From assembly GCA_031553435.1 (NCBI GenBank), contig JAVBLQ010000106.1, positions 1 to 18,712 of the forward strand: a DNA stretch of 18,712 bases, given 5' to 3'. Below are positions 7,101 to 12,586 of this stretch, piece after piece. The stretch comes from JAVBLQ01 sp031553435. Its GTDB lineage: Bacteria; Bacteroidota; Bacteroidia; Bacteroidales; Azobacteroidaceae. The translations under genes and the position numbers were made by a program. The notes beneath the pieces were generated by a model. That model had not been told where the DNA came from and did not search any database. It saw nothing but the letters and a program-made list of their open reading frames with translations. Position 1 is the stretch's first letter. Each line of letters starts with the position of its first letter.

Positions 7101-8178
7101 AAATACTCATCACACAGTTAGATCCGATACTATTTTTATCAAATGACTTGTAACCGTAGTATTTGAATCCATCGGAAGTGATAGGGATAAAGAATACTCC
7201 TTTTTGATAGATTCCCGTCCACAAGTTATTATCCTTGTCTTCCATGATGCTGTAGATTTTTGTTTTAGAAAAATCAAATGGGGTGGATGATGCTTCATAA
7301 CTTACAATATCCTGTGTTTGGGGATCATATACTTTCATACCTTGTCCGTCTGTCCCTATAAGCAACTTTCCGGTATGATTAAGAGACAGGGTTCTGATAG
7401 GAAGCGTAGTTCCATTTTTTAACACTGATTTCAATTCGCCCGATTTATCCACACAATACAGCCCTCCGGTTAAAGTCCCAATAAAGATGATTCCGCTTTT
7501 ATCTTCACAGATAGAGGATATAGCATTACTATTAATGGGACTTTGGGCGCTGGTGTAAGTAGATAATTTTTTGGTCTGAGGATTATAGCAATTAAGTCCT
7601 TCATTTTCGGAACCAATCCAGATGCGCTGTTGAGAATCTTCAAACAAGGTATATAAATAAATGCTGCAAAGTTGTTTATTCAGCTGAATCTCATTTTTCG
7701 AAATCAAACTTCTTTTGGAAAAAGAGAATATGCCATAACCTGATGTAGAAATCCAGATGTCACCGTTTTTTCGTTCAATGATCCCTGTGATATGTGCAAG
7801 CGCTATTTGTCCATTTTCCTGATAGAGCTTGATTTCCCTGAAGGAGTCCGTATTTCTGTCATAAAGTTGCAATCCATCTATACAACCGATCCAGAAGTTT
7901 CCGGAAGAATCTTCAAACAAAGTCTTTACATAATTATTTTTGAGAGAAGTAGAATCGCCCGTAATTTTCTTATAAACAGTAAATTTTGTTCCGTCAAACT
8001 TATTCAAGCCATCTTCGGTTGCAATCCAGATAAAACCTTTTTTATCCTGATAAATCTGATTGATGAGGCTATTGGAAAGCACTCCATCAGAAGAAAATAG
8101 CTTGGTGGTTTGTGCAAAAGTGTTAAGAAAGCACAACAGACATATAATCAATAATCCGGTACGGACTGTGGTTTTCAT
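4096..8178 (-). CDS. Hybrid two-component system sensor/regulator (HTCS)
   Basis: A 1360-residue inner-membrane one-protein signalling system. A signal peptide (1-22) is followed by a periplasmic two-component-regulator propeller (about 28-650) with many repeats of the form (E)D..GN(L/I)WIGT..GL. Then come a Y_Y_Y domain (about 705-780) and one membrane segment (791-808). The cytoplasmic part has a HisKA domain with FINISHEIRTP (phospho-acceptor His840), an ATPase domain with N box near Asn956 plus DNGIGI and GTGIGL, a receiver domain with VVSDIMMPEMDG (Asp1159), and a C-terminal AraC-type double helix-turn-helix (about 1258-1360). Length and order are those of Bacteroides HTCS proteins, which bind oligosaccharide fragments and activate carbohydrate-utilisation genes. 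No SusC/SusD pair is in the window; the nearest candidate target is the upstream esterase. All key catalytic residues are present. Confidence 0.96.
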   Translation of the reverse strand: MKTTVRTGLLIICLLCFLNTFAQTTKLFSSDGVLSNSLINQIYQDKKGFIWIATEDGLNKFDGTKFTVYKKITGDSTSLKNNYVKTLFEDSSGNFWIGCIDGLQLYDRNTDSFREIKLYQENGQIALAHITGIIERKNGDIWISTSGYGIFSFSKRSLISKNEIQLNKQLCSIYLYTLFEDSQQRIWIGSENEGLNCYNPQTKKLSTYTSAQSPINSNAISSICEDKSGIIFIGTLTGGLYCVDKSGELKSVLKNGTTLPIRTLSLNHTGKLLIGTDGQGMKVYDPQTQDIVSYEASSTPFDFSKTKIYSIMEDKDNNLWTGIYQKGVFFIPITSDGFKYYGYKSFDKNSIGSNCVMSIYKSTTGIIWVGTDNDGLYAINEKNNQVRHYANSENPASVSSTVMCIYEDSKKNIWLGTHLNGLALFDQQTGNCKYFSNPTGNNPSNNKIYSIAEDKSGNLWIGTYGNGIFRFNTKEQIFDKHFFQFEDAPGELCNNWINVLLFDKDNNLWIGTYRGLSCFNPDHSTSFVNYSADNKALPSNVVFSLKEDSNGNLWIGTGDGLVCFDKKTKKGHFYSTKDGLPSNTICYIEEDEFRNIWVSTHFGISKFSPQENTFTNYYASDGLQGNEFRKGAGFKSPDGEIFFGGINGITSFFSPNIHSKKHQLNIYFTDFYLFDKQIRKGKESGGKEIINNSILDADEIHLSADDNVFSFEFSTLEYTNPEGIFYQYKMDNFDMGWNTTPAGINRITYTNLSPGTYHLKVQACDRDNKSEIKTITIIIRPHWYWSFWAKIFYTLLIIALLYGIYIFIRSKIRHKNEILRREHAEQINEAKLQFFINISHEIRTPMTLIIGPLEKLLSENKNLEIQKSYLLVYRNAQRILRLINQLMDIRKIDRGQMKLKSRETDMVGFIEDIMQAFDYTAKQKNIRFIFEHNMPMLKVWVDLNNFDKVLFNIYSNAFKYTPNDGEIITTLTTGNDNSVHGPLKNYFEIQIKDNGIGIDKDKIEQIFERFYQIRNGITESKPGTGIGLHLSRSLVELQYGKIFAQTIEDGKGSIFIIRIPLGKDHLKPDEIEIIPEEKPLATFEYSKKDNLFENMIENEETTSLKPKTKYHILLAEDEMDISNYIKNELSSMYKIHQSVNGKEALDFILKEKPDLVVSDIMMPEMDGITLCRKIKSNINIDHIPVILLTAKSKEEDIAEGLDIGADAYIVKPFNAELLKKTISNLLKNRELLKGKFNSRSEGKIEKVEMKSSDEILMEKVIKIVNENLANPDLNVEMLSSRVGMSRVHMHRKLKELTNLSARDFIRNIRLKQAGELLLSKKYSISDVAYAVGFSTLSHFSSSFKEFYGMSPKEYVEKVKN

Positions 8179-8192
8179 ATTTTTTGTATTTA

Positions 8193-8311
8193 GTTACGGG
8201 TTACAAGTTACAGGTTACGGGTTACGGGTTACGAGTTACGAGTTATGGGTTATGGGTTACAGGTGAATGAGCTGACAAATTACTTGTAACTTGTAACCCG
8301 TAACTTGTAAC
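8193..8311. repeat. GTTACRR heptad array with inverted copies
   Basis: Ten contiguous 7-bp units fill 8193-8262: GTTACGG, GTTACAA, GTTACAG, GTTACGG twice, GTTACGA twice, GTTATGG twice, GTTACAG. After a 21-bp spacer, four inverted units fill 8284-8311: TTGTAAC twice, CCGTAAC, TTGTAAC. The last base falls in the esterase stop codon (8311-8313), and the first unit starts 15 bp from the HTCS start. The transcript could fold into several registers of a long hairpin between the two genes. Confidence 0.85.
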
Positions 8312-9189
8312 TACTTTTCCAGCCAGACCCGTAATTCATTCAACATCTCATTTTTAAATGTAAAACTATCCCGATATCCCCAGCCATGTCCTCCTGAAGG
8401 ATAAATATGTAAAGATGCCGGAACATTATTTTTATTTAATGCCAGATAATAATTGACTCCATTGGCGGGAACTACAACTTTATCATCATCTGAAAGGACA
8501 ATAAATGCACGGGGTGTATCTTGAGTGACTTGTTTTTCATTTGAATATAAATTCTCCATTTCAGGAGTAGTATTATTTCCCAGAAAATGTTCACGGGAAC
8601 CTTTGTGTGTGTATGTTTTATCCATAGTAATGACCGGATAAAATAATATCTGAAAATCGGGACGGGTTCCTGGTTTTGCATGTGTAGCAATCGTCGAAGC
8701 CAAATGTCCACCAGCCGAAAAACCCATAATTCCAACATCGGAAGGATTAATATTCCATTTAGCAGCATTTTCCCTGACAATTCTTATGGCTTCTTCCGCA
8801 TCGGATATCGGTACATCTTTATTTCCATGAGGCATTCTATATTTCAGAACTATCAATGCGATTCCCTGCTGGTTAAAAAACGGAGCCCAATCATATCCTT
8901 CATGATTAAAAGCCAAATGGGAATAACCCCCTCCGGGACAAACAACAATTGCACGCCCGGTCGCGATTTCTTTTGCCGGCAGGAATACCCGAATGGAAGG
9001 TTTGAAATTAGATTTTGCATCATCGTAAGAGGTAGTATCTATCCCGTTGGTGTTGGGAAGACCTTTCTCCCATAAATCTACATCGAATGGTTCAACAGGA
9101 GATGCAAATAAAAGGCTTTTCGAAAATAAGGAAAACAATAATATAAATAATGAGTTTCTTCGAAATTTCATAATAAGTGCTTTTTTCAT
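8311..9189 (-). CDS. Secreted alpha/beta-hydrolase, acetyl-xylan-esterase-like (BD-FAE type)
   Basis: A 292-residue exported esterase. After a hydrophobic signal segment (about 13-30) come the oxyanion-loop CPGGGYS (84-90), the nucleophile elbow GFSAGG (Ser158), the acid loop SDDDKVVV (Asp236) and the catalytic His in SGGHGWG (His268), a complete Ser-Asp-His triad. This arrangement is typical of small polysaccharide-locus esterases that remove acetyl or related acyl groups from hemicellulose-type glycans; the exact acyl group cannot be told. I use the ATG at 9189. The ATG at 9171 would give a more compact signal peptide and fit the TAnnTTTG box at 9193-9200 better. A TTG at 9195 is less likely. 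It lies upstream of the HTCS gene on the same strand, 132 bp apart, suggesting shared function. Confidence 0.88.
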   Translation of the reverse strand: MKKALIMKFRRNSLFILLFSLFSKSLLFASPVEPFDVDLWEKGLPNTNGIDTTSYDDAKSNFKPSIRVFLPAKEIATGRAIVVCPGGGYSHLAFNHEGYDWAPFFNQQGIALIVLKYRMPHGNKDVPISDAEEAIRIVRENAAKWNINPSDVGIMGFSAGGHLASTIATHAKPGTRPDFQILFYPVITMDKTYTHKGSREHFLGNNTTPEMENLYSNEKQVTQDTPRAFIVLSDDDKVVVPANGVNYYLALNKNNVPASLHIYPSGGHGWGYRDSFTFKNEMLNELRVWLEK

Positions 9190-9192
9190 GGA

Positions 9193-9200
9193 CAAAAATA
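9193..9200 (-). promoter_or_regulatory. Possible -7 box for the esterase gene
   Basis: The minus strand reads TATTTTTG, matching TAnnTTTG. If used, transcription would begin around 9186-9188, favouring translation from the ATG at 9171. No good -33 element is seen and the sequence is AT-rich, so this is weak. Confidence 0.3.
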
Positions 9201-9210
9201 CTCATTATAG

Positions 9211-9238
9211 TTAAGAATGAAGAATTAAAAATTAAGAA
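9211..9238. repeat. Heptad array TTAARAA x4
   Basis: Four contiguous 7-bp units: TTAAGAA, TGAAGAA, TTAAAAA, TTAAGAA. They match the reverse complement of the array at 4079-4106, so this family brackets the esterase-HTCS pair in opposite orientations. Confidence 0.6.
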
Positions 9239-9284
9239 ACTATTTAAATTTTCAAATACAGTTTGTTACCGGGTATAAAATAAA

Positions 9285-9308
9285 CTTTGTGTCTTCGTGT
9301 CTTTGTGT
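9285..9308. repeat. Octamer array CTTTGTGT x3
   Basis: CTTTGTGT (9285-9292), CTTCGTGT (9293-9300), CTTTGTGT (9301-9308) are contiguous, and the array ends exactly where the stop codon of the phosphopantetheinyl transferase begins (9309). The unit is 8 bp rather than 7. Confidence 0.6.
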
Positions 9309-9902
9309 TTAAACAAAAGTCAACACATAATTGTCCGTTATCAAGTAATTTATCTTATAGCTGTTGCCTGGTGGAGTCCGGCTTTCAAAAGCGTCAAAAC
9401 TGGAAAATATATTTTTTTGAGGAATAAAAGGACGAATATGCAAGTGTTCCCTGAAATCAATATCTTCCTCATCAATGATTTTGAATAAAGTTTCTTTGGC
9501 CGACCAATGAAGTAATAAATGCTCAATTTCCAACTCTTTACATAAGTTATTTTCTTCGGATAAACTCATAAATCTGGAACGGATTTTTTTCACTCTTTCG
9601 GAAATATATTCGATATCGATACCAACGGAATTTTCCTTGTCTGCAATAACCGCAACATAATTTTTTGTATGGGAAATGCTTATTTGAAAGGATTTATCTT
9701 CCAGATAAGGTTTTCCTGACGAAGTATAGAGTATTTTTTTTTCTTCTCCGCAAAGTTGTTTGATTAAGATGCGGGCAAGCAACCATTCCTGTTTCCTTTT
9801 TTCCGTATTTAGCTGTTGTAAATCAGAAAGGTACCATTCTTTTTTTTCTAATAAAGAAAATAATTCTTCCGAGCTTTTTTCTATTTTTTGAACAGTCCAC
9901 AT
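9309..9902 (-). CDS. 4'-phosphopantetheinyl transferase (Sfp-type)
   Basis: A 197-residue cytoplasmic enzyme that moves the 4'-phosphopantetheine arm of coenzyme A onto a serine of a carrier protein. The family landmarks are present: GKPYL (63-67), SISHTKNYVAV (75-85, CoA-binding His78), the Mg-binding GIDIE (Asp96, Glu98) and WSAKETLFK (133-141, Glu137). Length is normal for the Sfp/HetI group. The ATG at 9902 is used; a GTG at 9914 would overlap the gldD stop as GTGA, which also suggests translational coupling. It is the last gene of the ssb-gldE-gldD run. The target carrier (fatty acid, aryl polyene or other) is not encoded in the window. Confidence 0.92.
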   Translation of the reverse strand: MWTVQKIEKSSEELFSLLEKKEWYLSDLQQLNTEKRKQEWLLARILIKQLCGEEKKILYTSSGKPYLEDKSFQISISHTKNYVAVIADKENSVGIDIEYISERVKKIRSRFMSLSEENNLCKELEIEHLLLHWSAKETLFKIIDEEDIDFREHLHIRPFIPQKNIFSSFDAFESRTPPGNSYKINYLITDNYVLTFV

Positions 9903-9910
9903 GATACGTA

Positions 9911-10510
9911 TCACTTATTTTTCCATCGAAAAGATTCCATGATTTCAATAATATCTTGTCTGATATATTCAATAATTGGAGATAAAGAATCATTATTGGG
10001 AACTTCTTCAAAATATAAAGATCCGCGAAAGAAATGCTGACAACTATCAGTCAAAAAAAATTGAACCGGAGAAGCCACATTTCCTTTGATATCATACAGC
10101 ATACCATAAACTTTTGTTGCCGGATTCAGATAGACAGAATCATTGATTGCATCGGCCTTTACAGCATGTTTGTATACAAATTTATGACTATCTTCAATGG
10201 CATTGGCAAAAGTTTTGGGAGTGATATTCAGATAACTGCAGTAAATTTTAGCATTCCACTCCGGATATACAATATTGAACCAGTTTTCTTTTTTTGTTTC
10301 CGAAGAGTTTTCCAGTATAGCTTTATCGGATAGATTAAAACTGTAAATTTTTGTCTCTGATAATGAGTAATCATGTTTGCCGGTTTCAATCCGTAAAAAC
10401 CCTTCCGGTTTAGGAACATAATCCTGTTTACATGAGAAGAAAACCATCAAACACAGGATAACGAACAGGTTAAGCCTAAAACTTTCAACCTTCAACCTCT
10501 TTATCTTCAT
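9911..10510 (-). CDS. gldD: Gliding motility lipoprotein GldD
   Basis: A 199-residue lipoprotein. A basic, hydrophobic N-terminus leads to the lipobox VFFSC with Cys27 as the lipidated residue. The body matches GldD: DYVPKPEGFLRI after the lipobox, WFNIVYPEWNAKIYCSY, EDSHKFVYKHAVKADAI, KVYGMLYDIKGNVASPVQF and FFRGSLYFEEVPNNDSLSP. In Flavobacterium johnsoniae GldD is required for gliding; homologues in non-gliding Bacteroidia are commonly kept beside gldE and are thought to serve envelope or type IX secretion assembly. It overlaps the gldE 3' end by 26 bp, so the two are clearly one transcription unit. Confidence 0.93.
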   Translation of the reverse strand: MKIKRLKVESFRLNLFVILCLMVFFSCKQDYVPKPEGFLRIETGKHDYSLSETKIYSFNLSDKAILENSSETKKENWFNIVYPEWNAKIYCSYLNITPKTFANAIEDSHKFVYKHAVKADAINDSVYLNPATKVYGMLYDIKGNVASPVQFFLTDSCQHFFRGSLYFEEVPNNDSLSPIIEYIRQDIIEIMESFRWKNK

Positions 10511-11828
10511 TTAAAAGTTGATTTTTGAAAGAAAATTTTACCTTCATGATTCGCCGGTTCTTGACTTCCAATACCTGAAATCTGTACTTTTTGTATTCCA
10601 ATACTTCCCTCTTTTCAGGGAAATCTCCTTTTATTTCCAGTACAAGTCCGGCTAACGTGTCTATATCCTGAATCAGTTTTTCAAATTCTTTTTCATTCAG
10701 ATCCGTAATTTTGAAAAAATCTATTAATGAAATTTTACCTTCAAAAATATAGGAACCATCTGAAAGCTTGACATACCGGAAATCGTCTTTATCGAATTCA
10801 TCTGTAATTTCTCCTACAATTTCTTCCAGAATATCTTCCAGAGTAACAATACCTGAAGTAGCGCCGAATTCATCAACCACAATGGCCAGATGAACTTTAT
10901 TGGTCCTGAATTCATCCAATAAATCATCGATTTTCTTGGTCTCAGGAACAAAAAATGCAGGGCGAATCAACTTTTGCCACTGAAAATCATCCTTTTTGTT
11001 CCGGTGAGGAAGTAAATCTTTCACATACAAAATACCTTTGATATTATCATATGATTCCGAATAAACAGGAATACGTGAATAGCCGACTTTGGTTACATGG
11101 TTGATTACTTCGTCGAAACCGGCTTCAATATCCAAAGCCGAAATATCCATGCGGGAAATCATTATTTCGACTGTAGTTTTGTTGTAAAATTTAACGATAC
11201 TTTCCAGCATTTCTTTTTCTTCGCTTTCTCCGGAAGTTAATTCCAGTACTTTCGATAATTCATCGGACGATAAATTATATTTCCTTTTTGTAATGGATTT
11301 ACTGATAATTTTAGTTGAACTCAGTAATAGTTTTGAAAGTGGAGAAAATAATTTTTCAATCAGATAAAAAGGCTGTGCAATTGATTTTGCCGTTTTCAGG
11401 GCATTGTGTCTGGCATATATTTTAGGAAGAATTTCTCCGAAAAACAATAAAAAGAGTATCAGGAAAACAAATTTGAGTATAAAACCCAAAACAGGATTTT
11501 CCGAAAAATCGAAAATAAGATCCAGGCTGTAAGCGCTTATCAGGAAAAAACCAATGTTTGTAAAATTATTGACAATCAAAGTTGTTGCCAGAAATAATTC
11601 CGGATTTTTCAATACTTTTTTGATATATCTGTCTGTAGAAGTTTTTTCTTTTTCAATTTCATTAATATCATCAGGTTTCAATGAAAGGAAAGACAATTCG
11701 GCAACCGAAATAAAACCTGAGATAAAAAGCAGTATGAATGCAACAAAGAATAGAATAACAACATTTACCGTAAACGGCAATATTTGTATATTGAGGAATA
11801 ATTGTGATAAATAATAATCTGAGTCCAA
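10485..11828 (-). CDS. gldE: Gliding motility-associated protein GldE (CNNM/CorC-like)
   Basis: A 447-residue inner-membrane protein. A DUF21/CNNM transmembrane domain has segments at about 20-42, 79-105 and 112-132, with AELSFLSL after the first and FGEILPK (130-136) after the third. A CBS pair follows (about 222-270 and 285-340, with GYSRIPVYSES and VVDEFGATSGIVTLEDILEEIVGEI), then a CorC/HlyC transporter-associated domain (about 355-432). This is the layout of GldE, which acts with GldD. The start is a TTG at 11828: no ATG exists upstream before the in-frame stop, and the next internal Met is far inside. It overlaps gldD by 26 bp. Transport substrate is not established; CNNM relatives are Mg2+ linked. 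Confidence 0.93.
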   Translation of the reverse strand: MDSDYYLSQLFLNIQILPFTVNVVILFFVAFILLFISGFISVAELSFLSLKPDDINEIEKEKTSTDRYIKKVLKNPELFLATTLIVNNFTNIGFFLISAYSLDLIFDFSENPVLGFILKFVFLILFLLFFGEILPKIYARHNALKTAKSIAQPFYLIEKLFSPLSKLLLSSTKIISKSITKRKYNLSSDELSKVLELTSGESEEKEMLESIVKFYNKTTVEIMISRMDISALDIEAGFDEVINHVTKVGYSRIPVYSESYDNIKGILYVKDLLPHRNKKDDFQWQKLIRPAFFVPETKKIDDLLDEFRTNKVHLAIVVDEFGATSGIVTLEDILEEIVGEITDEFDKDDFRYVKLSDGSYIFEGKISLIDFFKITDLNEKEFEKLIQDIDTLAGLVLEIKGDFPEKREVLEYKKYRFQVLEVKNRRIMKVKFSFKNQLLNEDKEVEG

Positions 11829-11866
11829 AATGTAAATATTTAGTTAAACAATAAAAACGGTAAAAG

Positions 11867-11930
11867 GTGCACGGATCACGGCGCACGGTGAGACTTTCCA
11901 TGCACCGTGCACCTGTGCACCGTGTCCCGT
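11867..11930. repeat. GTGCACG heptads followed by inverted CACCGTG units
   Basis: Left part: GTGCACG (11867-11873), GATCACG (11874-11880), GCGCACG (11881-11887), then GTG. Right part from 11903: CACCGTG, CACCTGTG, CACCGTG, TCCCGT. The two parts are imperfect reverse complements and can pair into a strong GC-rich hairpin. It sits between the ssb stop (11932) and the gldE start (11828), and the outer ends extend the pairing as AAAACGG (11854-11860) against CCGTTTT. It could act as an attenuator or mRNA stabiliser inside the operon. Confidence 0.75.
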
Positions 11931-11931
11931 T

Positions 11932-12432
11932 TTAGAACGGTAAATCATCATTTCCTCCACCTCCGAACGGTTCTGCTGAAGCCGGAGTAGTTGTTGGCGC
12001 TGTCGAAGTCGACGGCTCAGATGATGCTGCCGGTTTGAAAGATTGTGCAGGAGCCTGATCCGGAGTCGGGAACGGCGCTCCTGATTGGGAAGCGTCCTGT
12101 TTCCTATCCAATAATTCCAGGTTATCTCCCCATATTTCAGTTATATATCGTTTATTTCCGGATGGATCATCATATGAACGGGTGCGTATTTTTCCTTCGA
12201 TATATATTTTGGAACCTTTGCGGACATATTTTTCTGCTACTTCGGCCAAACCTCTCCATAAGACGATGTTGTGCCAATCGGTACGATCCGGAATTTGTGT
12301 GCCGTTTGCAGCTGTGTAGCCGCGTTCTGTTGTTGCCAATGAAAAGTTAGCAACAGCTCCGCCATTATCAAAATACCTTACTTCAGGGTCTTTCCCCACA
12401 TTTCCAATTAAAATAACTTTGTTAACTGACAT
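11932..12432 (-). CDS. ssb: Single-stranded DNA-binding protein
   Basis: A 166-residue cytoplasmic protein. The N-terminal OB fold covers about 1-110 (MSVNKVILIGNVGKDPEVRY, VANFSLATTERG, DWHNIVLWRGLAEVAEKYV, GSKIYIEGKIRTRSYDD). A Pro/Ala/Ser/Thr-rich flexible linker leads to the acidic tip DDLPF (162-166), which docks replication and repair partners. Members work as tetramers coating ssDNA. The gene heads the gldE-gldD-phosphopantetheinyl transferase run, an order also known from Flavobacterium. A complete promoter lies at 12481-12511, and the gap to gldE (103 bp) holds an inverted heptad repeat that could set the ratio of SSB to the downstream products. Confidence 0.96.
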   Translation of the reverse strand: MSVNKVILIGNVGKDPEVRYFDNGGAVANFSLATTERGYTAANGTQIPDRTDWHNIVLWRGLAEVAEKYVRKGSKIYIEGKIRTRSYDDPSGNKRYITEIWGDNLELLDRKQDASQSGAPFPTPDQAPAQSFKPAASSEPSTSTAPTTTPASAEPFGGGGNDDLPF

Positions 12433-12480
12433 GTTGTTTGTGTTTTTAAATAAATAATAGTTAAAATTCTAGTCACGCAT

Positions 12481-12511
12481 CAAAAGTAAGAAAAAAGAAA
12501 AAGAGTACAAA
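12481..12511 (-). promoter_or_regulatory. Complete Bacteroides-type promoter of the ssb operon
   Basis: On the minus strand TTTG (12508-12511) is followed by exactly 19 bp and then TACTTTTG (12481-12488), which matches the -33 TTTG / -7 TAnnTTTG consensus for the primary sigma factor of Bacteroides. It leaves a leader of about 45 bases before the ssb ATG at 12432. Confidence 0.75.
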
Positions 12512-12555
12512 TAGTTTTTTGAAATTTATATTTTCACAACTCCGTTTTTTATGCT

Positions 12556-12563
12556 TAAATTTG
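12556..12563 (+). promoter_or_regulatory. -7 box of the helicase promoter
   Basis: TAAATTTG matches TAnnTTTG and lies 23 bp before the GTG start at 12587. No good TTTG is present at the expected -33 distance. It sits back to back with the ssb promoter in the 154-bp divergent gap. Confidence 0.45.
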
Positions 12564-12586
12564 TATCTTAAAATTTTTAAACTCTT

